The notes under the pieces: model-generated | Databases searched by the model: none | Seen by the model: the letters and a program-made list of their open reading frames with translations, nothing else | Told to the model about the DNA's origin: nothing | In this document: one piece after another, positions 23,152 to 32,025 of the stretch | Layout: the number at the start of each line of letters is the position of its first letter | How positions within the stretch are numbered: the stretch's first letter is position 1 | Translations under genes and position numbers: made by a program | DNA from: Desulfamplus sp. | Lineage (GTDB): Bacteria; Desulfobacterota; Desulfobacteria; Desulfobacterales; Desulfobacteraceae | DNA: 64,000 bases | Direction: 5' to 3' | Assembly: GCA_015232455.1 (NCBI GenBank) | Contig: JADFZQ010000001.1 | Coordinates: forward strand, 310,001-374,000

Positions 23152-25095
23152 TTAAGCTCTTTTCTTATTATCAACCTCTTCAATTAATGCCACAAAGACA
23201 TCTTCCATATTGGGCATAATATCATACTCATCTTTAGATGAACTCTCTTGAACCTCTATTTTACGCTGATTCATCAACCTTGTTTTTAGCTCTATTGGAG
23301 TTCCTATTGCAATCATATTTCCGCCATAAATTAAGGCGATTCTATCACAATATTCAGCCTCGTCCATGTAGTGGGTAGTAACAAAGATGGTAATACCAGA
23401 TTCTGCCATCTCATAAATTAAATCCCAAAATGCACGGCGGCTAACTGGATCAACTCCACTTGTTGGTTCATCTAAAAAGATAATAGGTGGTTCATGTAAA
23501 ATCGCACAAGCAAGGGCAAGACGCTGTTTCCACCCTCCGCTTAATATTTTAGTAAGACTTTTCCGATGTTCTCCTAAACCAGCCATTTCAACTGCCCACT
23601 CTTTTCTTACTTCAAGCCTTTTATCTTTAAGCCCATATATACCACCGTAAAAATTTATATTCTCCTCAACTGTTAAATCTTCATAAAGGGAGAACTTTTG
23701 GCTCATGTATCCAATATTTTGTTTAATCTTTTCAGCTTCAGTTTTTACATCAAATCCAGCTACTGTTCCCTCTCCACTTGTAGGTTCAAGAAGTCCACAA
23801 AGCATTCTTATTGTGGTGCTTTTACCTGCTCCATTAGGTCCTAAAAAGCCAAATATTTCACCTTTTGGAACATAAAAACTTATACTGTTGACTGCTATAA
23901 AATCTCCAAAACAGCGGGTAAGATTTGCAACTTTTACTGCTACTGTTTTGCACTCTTCTAAAGATTTAAAATTGTTTAAAGATTGAGTCTTTTTAGTTTC
24001 TAATTTAGATAAATTATCGCTATCAAGCTCTTGATAGGGTTTATCTACTTTTTTCTTTTCACTGCCCAAAAGACTTACAAATACATCTTCAAGTGTTGGA
24101 ATAACCTCTATTATATCTTGATATTGGATTTTTGATTTATCTAAGATAGAAGAACACTCTTGCAAAGCTAAATCAATATTATCACATACAACATGAACCC
24201 TATCACCAAATAGATTTACATTATAAAAAGTTGATTTTGATAATGGATTGTCAGTTATGTTAGCATCTATTAAACTTTTATGTGTTTGCAAAATACGGTT
24301 AATAGCTCTGGCTTTGGAGCTTCTGATAGAGAGAATTTTACCTTTCATCAAAGTTCTGATTTCAGGCATAGTGCCAACAGCAACCATTTTACCATGATCA
24401 ATTAAACCAACTCGATCACACCGTTCTGCCTCGTCAAGATAAGCTGTAGTTACAAGGATAGAGACATTCTCTTTTAGAAGACGATATAATATTTTCCAAA
24501 AATCTCTTCTGCTTACAGGGTCAACTCCATTTGTTGGTTCATCAAGCAAAAGAACTCGTGGTGTGTGAATCAAAGCACATACAAGTTGGAGTTTTTGTTT
24601 CATTCCTCCAGATAGATTACCAGCTCTTCTCTTTTTAAATGGCAACATCTGGCTAAAATTTAGAAGCTCATCAACTCTTGCTGTCCTCTCTTTTTTAGAG
24701 ACACCGTAAAGGTCTGCGTAAAAGTTAATATTTTCCATAACAGTTAGATCAGGGTAGAGACCAAATTTCTGGCTCATATAGGCAAGCTCATCTTTGACTC
24801 TATCTGCCTCTTTTATAACATCATATCCTACAATTGACGCTTCTCCTGATGTAGGTTCCATGATGCTTGCAAGCATTCTTAAGGTTGTAGATTTTCCAGC
24901 ACCATCAGGTCCTACAAGCCCAAATATCTCGCCAGCTTTGACCTCAAAACTTAGGTTATTAACAGCAACAATCTCTCCTGACATAGGTGTTGCAAATTTT
25001 TTGGTAAGAGCTGATGCTTGAATAATAGCTTTATCTTTTGATGTGTTGATACTATATGTTTTATTGATTTCAGATTCTATTTTATTGATAGCCAT
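23152..25095 (-). CDS. ABC exporter protein with two fused ATPase domains
   Basis: The 647-residue protein has two ABC-2-type nucleotide-binding domains in tandem. NBD1 (about 28-250) has GPDGAGKST, LSGGMKQKLQL and VLLLDEPTNGVDP. NBD2 (about 375-610) has GPNGAGKST, LSGGWKQRLAL and IIFLDEPTSGVDP. Both look catalytically complete. Relatives (YbhF/RbbA-like) normally sit with an HlyD-type adaptor upstream and one or two ABC-2 permeases downstream. Here the downstream side is the CRISPR array and the upstream side is topB, so no permease is adjacent. A Lys/Ser/Leu-rich linker joins the halves. The start at 25095 is only 23 bp from the divergent topB start, so their promoters must overlap each other's coding ends. 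Confidence 0.92.
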   Translation of the reverse strand: MAINKIESEINKTYSINTSKDKAIIQASALTKKFATPMSGEIVAVNNLSFEVKAGEIFGLVGPDGAGKSTTLRMLASIMEPTSGEASIVGYDVIKEADRVKDELAYMSQKFGLYPDLTVMENINFYADLYGVSKKERTARVDELLNFSQMLPFKKRRAGNLSGGMKQKLQLVCALIHTPRVLLLDEPTNGVDPVSRRDFWKILYRLLKENVSILVTTAYLDEAERCDRVGLIDHGKMVAVGTMPEIRTLMKGKILSIRSSKARAINRILQTHKSLIDANITDNPLSKSTFYNVNLFGDRVHVVCDNIDLALQECSSILDKSKIQYQDIIEVIPTLEDVFVSLLGSEKKKVDKPYQELDSDNLSKLETKKTQSLNNFKSLEECKTVAVKVANLTRCFGDFIAVNSISFYVPKGEIFGFLGPNGAGKSTTIRMLCGLLEPTSGEGTVAGFDVKTEAEKIKQNIGYMSQKFSLYEDLTVEENINFYGGIYGLKDKRLEVRKEWAVEMAGLGEHRKSLTKILSGGWKQRLALACAILHEPPIIFLDEPTSGVDPVSRRAFWDLIYEMAESGITIFVTTHYMDEAEYCDRIALIYGGNMIAIGTPIELKTRLMNQRKIEVQESSSKDEYDIMPNMEDVFVALIEEVDNKKRA

Positions 25096-25118
25096 ATTTT
25101 TAGGATAATGGAGCCAAA

Positions 25119-27635
25119 ATGGTTGAAATTATAATTACAGAAAAGTTCTCTGTAGCATCTGACTTTGCAAAGGCTCTTGGGGTTAAACAAAAGTTTGATG
25201 GATATTTCAAAAATGAACAGACAATAATCACTTGGGCTGTAGGACACCTTGTTGAGCTTTGGGAGCCAGAAGATTATGATCCAAATCTCAAGAAATGGCG
25301 TATTGAGACCCTGCCCGTGATTCCTGAACGATTCAAATATAAACCAATTAGCAAAACATACAAGCAGTTTAACATCATAAAATCTCTATTAGATAATGAC
25401 AATATTGATAGGGTTGTAATTGCAACTGATGCTGGTCGCGAAGGAGAAGTTATAGCAAGAACCATTCTTCTTGAATCTGGCTTTACTGATAAAGAAAGAA
25501 TTTTTCGTTTTTGGACAAGTCAGGCATTGGTGCCTGAAGTTGTGCGAAAAAATATGAATGAGCTAAAACCACTATCTCACTATGATAGGCTATGGAGAGC
25601 AGGCTATTATAGGCAGGTTGCTGATTGGTTAGTTGGAATGAACTGCACAAGAATGGTTACTTTAAGGCTGAGGATTTCTGGTGAATTATTTTCTGTTGGA
25701 AGAGTGCAAACCGCTGTTCTTTCCTTGATTGTTGACAGAAAACGTGAAAGAGACCGCTTTGTGCCTGAAATCTACTGGATAATCAAAGTTCTTTTTTCAA
25801 ACCCAAAGGGCAAATGGACAGGTTACTGGTTTCAAGATAAAAAAATAGAGGGTTCTCTTGACTCTGTTCCTGATGATTTAAAAAATCTCCATGCTTTGAA
25901 AAAAAAAGAAGATGTAGATAGAATCCTAAAAAAAATTAAGCAATCTAAATCAGGGGTTGTTAAATCAATAAAAAAAGAGAATAAAAAAGAGCCTCCACCA
26001 TTTTTATTCTCCCTTACAGACTTACAACAGGAGGCAAATAAACGATTTGGCTTTTCTGCACAGATAACTTTGGACATTGCCCAGACCCTTTATCAGGATA
26101 AAAAATGTCTCTCATATCCACGAACTGACTCAAGAGTTCTTGGCACTCAAAACCTTGATATGGTTAAAAATATCCTAAGCAAACTTGAATTAACCTATCA
26201 AAATATGTTTTTTGGAGTTGATTCAACAAAAATATCTCTTTCCAACAAACGGGTCTTTAATGATGCAAAACTTACTGACCATCATGCACTTATCCCGTTT
26301 AAACCTCTTCCACCAGATGCAACTTATCAAGAACATAGCATTTTTAATTTAGTGTTATCTCGCTTTATCGCAGCTTTTTATCCTGATTGCGAATTTGAAA
26401 ATACTAAAGTCATTACAGAGCTTGAAGGAGAAACTTTTCAAACAAATGGCAAAGTGGTTATTGTTGATGGCTGGAGAGCAGTTTATCAAGAGGAGACACA
26501 AGATTCTGATAAATTAAACCTTGATTCAAAAAAGAGAAAAAAAAGCTCATCAGATAGTTTAGTTTCTTCAGGTAAGGCAAAGCATGAAGAGATTGTTGAG
26601 AATATTCCTGCCCTTGCAAAAGGAGATATTGCAAATTGTGAGAAAATAGTTCCAGAAGAGAAAAAGACAACAGCTCCTCCAGATTACACAGATTCACTTA
26701 TTCTTAAAGATATGACAAATCCAAGCAAATATGTTGAAGAGGAGGAGATAAAAAAACTCTATCGAGGAGATGTTGGTATTGGAACTCAAGCTACCCGTGC
26801 ACAAATAATTGAGACCTTAATTAATAGAAAATATATTGAGCGTTCAGGTAAAAAACTTATTGCAACAGAAAAAGGGGTGTTCCTTGTTGATATTCTCAGA
26901 AAATCTCCATTAACTTCTGTTCTAACCTCACCTGAAGAGACTGCCCGCTGGGAGATGAGCCTTAACACCATTGCACTTGGTGAACCACCATCTGATAAAA
27001 ACGCTATAGAGGCTGTAACCAGTTCACATGAAGAGAGTAATCGTAACGCTATCAAGAATTTTGGACAAATACCAGCTACATCGTTTCTTGCTCACATAAA
27101 AGAGTTTGTAGCTAAAGCTGTGAATGAGTTAAAACTTGCAAAATTTGATCACGTTTTTAAACCATCAGATTTGAATAGACCAACAGGTAAAAATTCTAAA
27201 CCACAAGAGTTGGTTAAACAATCAGATAAAAACCTAAAATCACAAGAGCAATCTAAAGAGTCAAAGAAAAACCTAAAAAAAACAAATTTACCTAAGCCAC
27301 CATTATCAGACAATTGTGTTTGCCCATTATGCGGAGGCAATATAATTGAGGGGAAAAAAGGTTATGGATGCTCAAATTGGAGAGCTGAAAACGGTAATTG
27401 CCGTTTTGTAATCTGGAAAGAGATAATGGGAAAAGTGCTTACTGAACAACATATTCAAACTCTTGTTTCTGGAAAGACAACCAAACTCTATGTTTTAAGA
27501 GATGCTCAAGGTAATAAATTCAAGGCAAAATTGAAAATGGTGAGAAAAGATAATAAAAATTATTCTATAGAAATAATACCAGAAAGTAGAGATATTATCA
27601 TGTCAAATCAAAATGTTATCCAGTGTTTAAGATAA
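25119..27635 (+). CDS. topB: DNA topoisomerase III-type type IA topoisomerase
   Basis: The 838-residue enzyme has an N-terminal Toprim domain (ITEKFSVASDFAKALG; VVIATDAGREGEVIAR) and the cleavage/strand-passage core with catalytic Tyr in CLSYPRTDSRVL (near residue 334). A late RGDVGIGTQATRAQIIETLI motif follows. The C-terminus has a Cys4-like zinc module (CVCPLCGGNIIEGKKGYGC ... CRF). It decatenates DNA through a single-strand break. Lys/Ser/Gln-rich repeats (about 685-730) separate core and zinc module, and another Ser/Lys stretch lies near 470. GGAG ends five bases before ATG 25119. Confidence 0.95.
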   Translation: MVEIIITEKFSVASDFAKALGVKQKFDGYFKNEQTIITWAVGHLVELWEPEDYDPNLKKWRIETLPVIPERFKYKPISKTYKQFNIIKSLLDNDNIDRVVIATDAGREGEVIARTILLESGFTDKERIFRFWTSQALVPEVVRKNMNELKPLSHYDRLWRAGYYRQVADWLVGMNCTRMVTLRLRISGELFSVGRVQTAVLSLIVDRKRERDRFVPEIYWIIKVLFSNPKGKWTGYWFQDKKIEGSLDSVPDDLKNLHALKKKEDVDRILKKIKQSKSGVVKSIKKENKKEPPPFLFSLTDLQQEANKRFGFSAQITLDIAQTLYQDKKCLSYPRTDSRVLGTQNLDMVKNILSKLELTYQNMFFGVDSTKISLSNKRVFNDAKLTDHHALIPFKPLPPDATYQEHSIFNLVLSRFIAAFYPDCEFENTKVITELEGETFQTNGKVVIVDGWRAVYQEETQDSDKLNLDSKKRKKSSSDSLVSSGKAKHEEIVENIPALAKGDIANCEKIVPEEKKTTAPPDYTDSLILKDMTNPSKYVEEEEIKKLYRGDVGIGTQATRAQIIETLINRKYIERSGKKLIATEKGVFLVDILRKSPLTSVLTSPEETARWEMSLNTIALGEPPSDKNAIEAVTSSHEESNRNAIKNFGQIPATSFLAHIKEFVAKAVNELKLAKFDHVFKPSDLNRPTGKNSKPQELVKQSDKNLKSQEQSKESKKNLKKTNLPKPPLSDNCVCPLCGGNIIEGKKGYGCSNWRAENGNCRFVIWKEIMGKVLTEQHIQTLVSGKTTKLYVLRDAQGNKFKAKLKMVRKDNKNYSIEIIPESRDIIMSNQNVIQCLR

Positions 27636-27703
27636 TGAGATATTTTTTATACTCTTGATTTGCCTTCTTTTTAATATGTGTTATAAATTTTGACCAACAT
27701 ATT

Positions 27704-27774
27704 CGACCTTTTGCACAGTCGATTTTCTATCAAGTAAATTTACGGGGTCAATTCAAGTTTTGTAGTAACTCTAT
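27704..27774 (+). repeat. Dispersed repeat, family B, copy 2
   Basis: This is a 71-bp segment reading CGACCTTTTGCA ... CAAGTAAATTTACGGGGTCA ... AAGTTTTGTAGTAACTCTA. It aligns along its whole length with 53457-53528. It lies in the 205-bp gap after topB, where nothing else was recognised. Confidence 0.65.
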
Positions 27775-27840
27775 TATATTACACCAATCAAGAAGGAAAA
27801 GATTATCTAAAGTGGCAACAAATAGTGATCGGAAGGATCT

Positions 27841-28617
27841 ATGGTAAAAACTATTAAAAAGAACCTTATTAATGATGCAACAATTGATCTTATATCAAAG
27901 TTTGAAATATTAAAAGATTTGACAAAAGATGAATTAAGAAAGTTGTTGCGAGGCAAAGAGACCGATTATGAAGTTGGTATTGCAAAACTTATCCGCTACG
28001 AGCCAAATGAGATTGTAATAAGAGAAGGCGATTTTGATTCATGGACATTCTGGATTGTTAAGGGTGTCTATAAGGTCATAATTGGCGGAGCTGTTATTAC
28101 TACCCTCTCAACACCTGGAGATATTTTTGGAGAGATGAGTGTTCTTGAGGGTCTTCCAAGAACTGCATCAATATTATCTGTTGATGAAGGTATATGTCTT
28201 GGAGTTGATATGTCTGTTCTTAGTAACCTTGATGATGACTATATTACCCATGTAATAACTTTGGGATTTAAACAAAAAAAACTTGAAAGAATCAACTCTA
28301 CAAGAACTCAGCTAATTAAAGAGAAGCAAGACCTTGATCTTAAATATACCAATATGATCAAACTTGAACGGATATTTAGGAAAAAAGAGGCAGCATTTAT
28401 AAGCAAAGAAGAAGAGATTACAAAACGAGAAGCTGAATTGGTAAAAAGAGAAGCTGAGATGGTAAGACGAGAAGCTGAATTGGCAAAAAGAGAGGCTGAA
28501 TCAGCAAGAAGAGAGGCTGAGATAGTAAAGCGGGAAACTGAATTAACACAAAGAGAAGCTAACTCTACAAGAAAAGAAGTTGAATATGTTATTCAGACGG
28601 ATCAAACCTTAGAATGA
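27841..28617 (+). CDS. Cyclic-nucleotide-binding domain protein with C-terminal heptad-repeat coiled coil
   Basis: Residues about 20-140 form a CRP-like nucleotide-binding domain with a phosphate-cassette-like segment (FGEMSVLEGLPRTASI, near 97-112). No DNA-binding HTH follows, so this is not a CRP-type transcription factor. From about residue 150 the protein is highly charged. Residues 195-250 are eight consecutive 7-residue units of the KREAELV type, ideal for an extended coiled coil. The start codon lies at 27841 with GGAAGGATCT just upstream. The stop overlaps a downstream frame as ATGA at 28614-28617, linking it to the receiver gene and probably to cheA. A role as a signal-responsive scaffold is plausible but inferred. 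Confidence 0.85.
   Translation: MVKTIKKNLINDATIDLISKFEILKDLTKDELRKLLRGKETDYEVGIAKLIRYEPNEIVIREGDFDSWTFWIVKGVYKVIIGGAVITTLSTPGDIFGEMSVLEGLPRTASILSVDEGICLGVDMSVLSNLDDDYITHVITLGFKQKKLERINSTRTQLIKEKQDLDLKYTNMIKLERIFRKKEAAFISKEEEITKREAELVKREAEMVRREAELAKREAESARREAEIVKRETELTQREANSTRKEVEYVIQTDQTLE
28423..28590 (+). repeat. 21-bp tandem repeats encoding heptads
   Basis: Eight 21-bp units encode (K/R)REAExx heptads. Some differ only at a few bases, for example those encoding KREAELV and RREAELA. The array can expand or contract without breaking frame. Confidence 0.9.
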
Positions 28618-28631
28618 TTAGGAAGGTAACT

Positions 28632-29063
28632 ATGATAGATGATCAGAAAAAAGCCCATATTTTAATAGTTGATGATGAAAAACATATTCAAGAGATGCTC
28701 TCTCGTAATTTTAGATTTGAAGGCTACGATGTAATGACTGCTGGAAATGGCGAAGAGGCTCTTGAAATTTTAAAAACACAACGCATTGAAGTTGTTATTT
28801 CAGATATACGAATGCCAGTTATGGACGGCATTGAGCTTCTTAAAAGGATCCGCAAAGATTATCAGATGGTTCAGGTCATAATTATTACTGGGTATGTTAC
28901 AATGACAAGTCTTCTTGATGCTTTTCGTCATGGAGCATACACCTGTGTTTTCAAGCCTATTAATGATATGAAAGAGCTTGAAAATGCTGTCAAACGCTGT
29001 GTTGAGTATCTCAAACATTGGCAGAAGAAATTGCTCGAACTGCAAGCCATGAAAATACAATAA
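28632..29063 (+). CDS. Single-domain response regulator
   Basis: This 143-residue receiver domain has the acidic pocket ILIVDDEKH, phosphoacceptor Asp in VVISDIRMPVMDG, the Thr in IITGYVTM and the Lys in VFKPINDM. A short tail (YLKHWQKKLLELQAMKIQ) looks helical. There is no output domain, so it probably acts by protein contact. ATG 28632 follows GGAAGG. An upstream ATG at 28614, overlapping the previous stop, is in the same frame and is an alternative. It sits between the cyclic-nucleotide protein and CheA, 105 bp before the latter, and is a likely partner of that kinase. Confidence 0.9.
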   Translation: MIDDQKKAHILIVDDEKHIQEMLSRNFRFEGYDVMTAGNGEEALEILKTQRIEVVISDIRMPVMDGIELLKRIRKDYQMVQVIIITGYVTMTSLLDAFRHGAYTCVFKPINDMKELENAVKRCVEYLKHWQKKLLELQAMKIQ

Positions 29064-29167
29064 CCCAATACTTAAATAGTAATTTATATCAAGTAAATTT
29101 AATAATTACGAATAGATATTAAAAGTTTCTTAGATATATAAGGTGTGTAAAGCAGGAGTTAAGATTT

Positions 29168-31378
29168 ATGGAAGAGTATGATATTGATCCAGAAGTTCTT
29201 GCAGGGTTTATTGACGAAACCATTGAGAATCTTCAAGCAGCAGAACAGATGTTTATCTCTCTTGAGGAGAGTCCTGATGATATTGAGATTGTCAACGCCA
29301 TTTTTAGACCAATTCACTCACTTAAAGGGACATCTGGCTTTTTTGGGCTTATAAAAGTAAAAGAGCTTGCCCATAGCATGGAGAATCTTCTCGATGCTGT
29401 AAGAAAAGGACAAAAAAAGGCGACAAAAGAGGTTATAAACTCACTTTTACCCGGAATTGATAAGCTTAATCTTATATTTCAAAATGTCCGTTTAGGTAAA
29501 GATGAAATTATAGGCAATGATCAATTAGAAACATATCAAAAGGTTAAAGATAAGATAGAGAAAAGTTTAGATACTAAGGAGTTCGACTCTTTAGCATCAG
29601 ATAGCAAATTAGACACGTTAAAAGATAAGGCTTCTTCTGATAAAGACACATCTTGTGAACCCCCTGATCTTATTGGCGATATTATAGAGAAGCTCAACTT
29701 TATCCGCCCAATTATCCCTGAAAATGAGTTGCAGATAATTGACTCTGCTATGGAAATTCTTTTTAAAATCAGCGTTCAAAATGAGGCTGAGGAAGAGCAG
29801 CATAGAGAAGCCAATGAAGAGATAAAAAAGAGCCAATCAGATGAAAAGCCCGAAACCCCAATTAATATTGAAGAAAATCTTAAAAAAGATAGAGAAGAGA
29901 TAAATCTTGAGCAAAATTTAGAGCATAATAAAGATAATCAAGAGCCTGAAAAAATAGAAGCAGAAGATAAACCTACCGAAAAGTTTAATGGAAAAGAGAG
30001 AAGAGTTGAAGGTATAGGCAGAGATGATAGGAGAAGCTCTGACAGGAGAAGGGAAGATAGAAGAAAAGGCGATAGAAGGGAAGAGAAAAACATCGAACCA
30101 GATAAGACAATGAGGGTATCTGAAAAGAGCATAGATTCATTTCTCGAATATGTTGGCGAGCTTGTTGTTGTTGAAGAGATGTTTAACTATTTGCAGAAAA
30201 AATTAGCCTCTCTCTCTTTGGATCAAAATATCTCTAAAAACTTTAAAAGAGTAATTGAGACTTTTAGCACACTCTCAGATAGCCTTAGAAACAGTATTCT
30301 TGAGATAAGAAGCGTTCCTGCCCAAACTCTTTTGCAAAAAGCACCAAGAATTATAAGGACAGTTGCTGATAGTTCAGGCAAAGCTGTTGATGTGATAATT
30401 GAAGGAGAGAGTATAAGAATTGATAAAAGCTATGTTGAACTTCTTGATGCCCCTTTGACACACATGGTTAGAAATGCTGTGGATCATGGCATTGAATCTT
30501 CTTCTGAACGTGTTGCACAAGGAAAACCAGAAAGAGGTTTTGTTAGAATTTCTATTCAAGAGAATAGAGAAAATATTGAGCTTACTGTTTCAGAAGATGG
30601 AAGAGGTCTTGATTTAGAAGCCATATCAGCAAAAGCCATTGATATGGGATTAGTTGCTCGGGGTCAGAAATTAGATGAAAATAAGATAATAGATATGCTT
30701 TTTATGTCTGGTGTTTCTACCGCAAAAGAGATAACTGAGGTCTCTGGTCGAGGCGTTGGTATGGATGTGGTTAAAAGAAACATTGATTCTGCTGGTGGGT
30801 TTATAAATGTTGAGACCCAAAAGGGTCATGGTACAACATTTAAAATAACATTGCCTAAAAGTGTAAGCACCCAGATAGTTGACGGTTTTCTAGTTAAATT
30901 GGGTAATGAAACCTATGTTCTTCCTATGGGTATTATTGGTGAATCATTTGTACCTGAAAAAAAAGATGTCAGCACTGTAAGCGGCGGTAAAGGTGAGATG
31001 GTGATGCGTCGTGGCATACTTATGCCTGTTGTTCATCTCTCAAGAGTGCTTGGTATGGATAGTAGAATAGATAGTAGAGATAACCAAATAAATTCAAATA
31101 GATTCAACCAAGATAAGGCTTACAAAAGCAGTCAAAATAATTTTATCGCCATGTCAGATGCAACTGATAAGGTTATGATAACCATAGAGATGGGTGAAAA
31201 AAATTACGCTCTATGTGTTGATGATATTCTTGGAGTTCAGAAGGTTGTGGTAAAGCATGTTGAAGCATTGCCTGTTGATGCAGAGTGTTTTGAAGGAGCT
31301 GCAATGATGGGAGACGGCAGTGTTGCTATGATTATATCTGTTGAAGGTTTGAATAAAATAGCCTTAAATCAAAATTGA
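29168..31378 (+). CDS. cheA: CheA-type histidine kinase
   Basis: The 736-residue kinase has an N-terminal Hpt domain with phospho-His in PIHSLKGTSGFFG (H50). A long charged linker (about 140-315) includes an Arg/Asp-rich stretch near 275-305. The dimerisation domain follows (about 320-390), then a HATPase domain (N box HMVRNAVDHGIE near 431, G1 box SEDGRGLD, and GRGVGMDVVKRNI). A C-terminal CheW-like domain runs from about 571. A Ser/Asn/Asp-rich insertion lies in the CheW-like part near 635-655. AGGAG is nine bases upstream. No MCP, CheW, CheR or CheB is adjacent, so it may serve a non-flagellar or scaffolded pathway with the neighbouring receiver. Confidence 0.93.
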   Translation: MEEYDIDPEVLAGFIDETIENLQAAEQMFISLEESPDDIEIVNAIFRPIHSLKGTSGFFGLIKVKELAHSMENLLDAVRKGQKKATKEVINSLLPGIDKLNLIFQNVRLGKDEIIGNDQLETYQKVKDKIEKSLDTKEFDSLASDSKLDTLKDKASSDKDTSCEPPDLIGDIIEKLNFIRPIIPENELQIIDSAMEILFKISVQNEAEEEQHREANEEIKKSQSDEKPETPINIEENLKKDREEINLEQNLEHNKDNQEPEKIEAEDKPTEKFNGKERRVEGIGRDDRRSSDRRREDRRKGDRREEKNIEPDKTMRVSEKSIDSFLEYVGELVVVEEMFNYLQKKLASLSLDQNISKNFKRVIETFSTLSDSLRNSILEIRSVPAQTLLQKAPRIIRTVADSSGKAVDVIIEGESIRIDKSYVELLDAPLTHMVRNAVDHGIESSSERVAQGKPERGFVRISIQENRENIELTVSEDGRGLDLEAISAKAIDMGLVARGQKLDENKIIDMLFMSGVSTAKEITEVSGRGVGMDVVKRNIDSAGGFINVETQKGHGTTFKITLPKSVSTQIVDGFLVKLGNETYVLPMGIIGESFVPEKKDVSTVSGGKGEMVMRRGILMPVVHLSRVLGMDSRIDSRDNQINSNRFNQDKAYKSSQNNFIAMSDATDKVMITIEMGEKNYALCVDDILGVQKVVVKHVEALPVDAECFEGAAMMGDGSVAMIISVEGLNKIALNQN

Positions 31379-31394
31379 GCCTTGTAGAGCATAA

Positions 31395-31422
31395 GTAGAT
31401 ACGCATGACAGAGCCTCTCTAC
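31395..31422 (+). repeat. Family A palindromic core, copy 5 (degenerate)
   Basis: GTAGATACGCATGACAGAGC followed by CTCTCTAC is recognisable as a decayed core just after cheA. No clear outer arms were found. Confidence 0.5.
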
Positions 31423-31477
31423 AATTTAAGATTAGGTAGAATCCCTGAGCAGTAAAAAAAGATTTTTTCGATTTTGC

Positions 31478-31506
31478 TTGACTATAACGCTTTGCGTCAT
31501 TATTAT
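31478..31506 (+). promoter_or_regulatory. Sigma-70-type promoter for the small-protein unit
   Basis: TTGACT (31478-31483) and TATTAT (31501-31506) are separated by exactly 17 bases. Each hexamer has five of six consensus bases. Transcription would begin near 31513, about 120 bases before the small coding frame. Confidence 0.6.
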
Positions 31507-31631
31507 GTATTTCAAGAATGCACTAAATTAACTGTAATACTTTACAATAAGAATATAGTCAGAATCAGAAGCAGTTAATTAAGTCGCTACTATGTTGAAA
31601 TAAAATGCCATAATGGCAAAAGGAGGAAATC

Positions 31632-31826
31632 ATGTTTCTACAGAACTACATAATAAGAGTGCTTGGCTTGTGTGGCTTTATACGATTTGGAAATAAATCG
31701 TGGATAGGTATGCCATTTAATGTGAGCAATGACTCTTTTCCTGTTCGTGAAGAGCATACACATAATCGGGAAGAAGAGAAAAAAGAGATCACATTTGACT
31801 TTAACAATAAATTGAGTGTTGTGTAA
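31632..31826 (+). CDS. Unknown 64-residue small protein in its own transcription unit
   Basis: I recognise no family. The N-terminal 27 residues are hydrophobic and aromatic (MFLQNYIIRVLGLCGFIRFG). The C-terminal half is charged (PVREEHTHNREEEKKEITFD). The case for a real gene is its surroundings: a 17-spaced promoter at 31478-31506, AGGAGG five bases before ATG 31632, and a strong intrinsic terminator at 31863-31899. Together these make a compact monocistronic unit of about 390 bases. The long untranslated leader and tail could mean that the RNA itself has a function. The protein could be a small membrane-associated peptide. Confidence is good for transcription, moderate for translation. Confidence 0.65.
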   Translation: MFLQNYIIRVLGLCGFIRFGNKSWIGMPFNVSNDSFPVREEHTHNREEEKKEITFDFNNKLSVV

Positions 31827-31862
31827 CAGCCCTTATATATTACGACACTATTTAAAACCAGA

Positions 31863-31899
31863 AGCCGAAAGGGGGATATATACCTTTCGGCTTTTTTTA
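31863..31899 (+). terminator. Intrinsic terminator
   Basis: AGCCGAAAGG (31863-31872) pairs with CCTTTCGGCT (31883-31892), a perfect 10-bp stem with a 10-base loop, followed by seven T residues. It closes the small-protein unit. Confidence 0.9.
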
Positions 31900-32025
31900 T
31901 GTTCTTCTACCTTTTTTCTTCTCTTGACATGCCTGCGTTATTAAATTAGTTCAAGCTCTTAATTAGTTTTTCAAGCTCTATAATCAAGGTCATAACAAGT
32001 AATCTAATTTTAGGTGTTTTGTATA

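Noticed and set aside
31924-31946. Promoter with perfect TTGACA before the sensor kinase
   Set aside because: The hexamer 17 bases downstream is TAGTTC, a poor -10 box; not listed as a feature.
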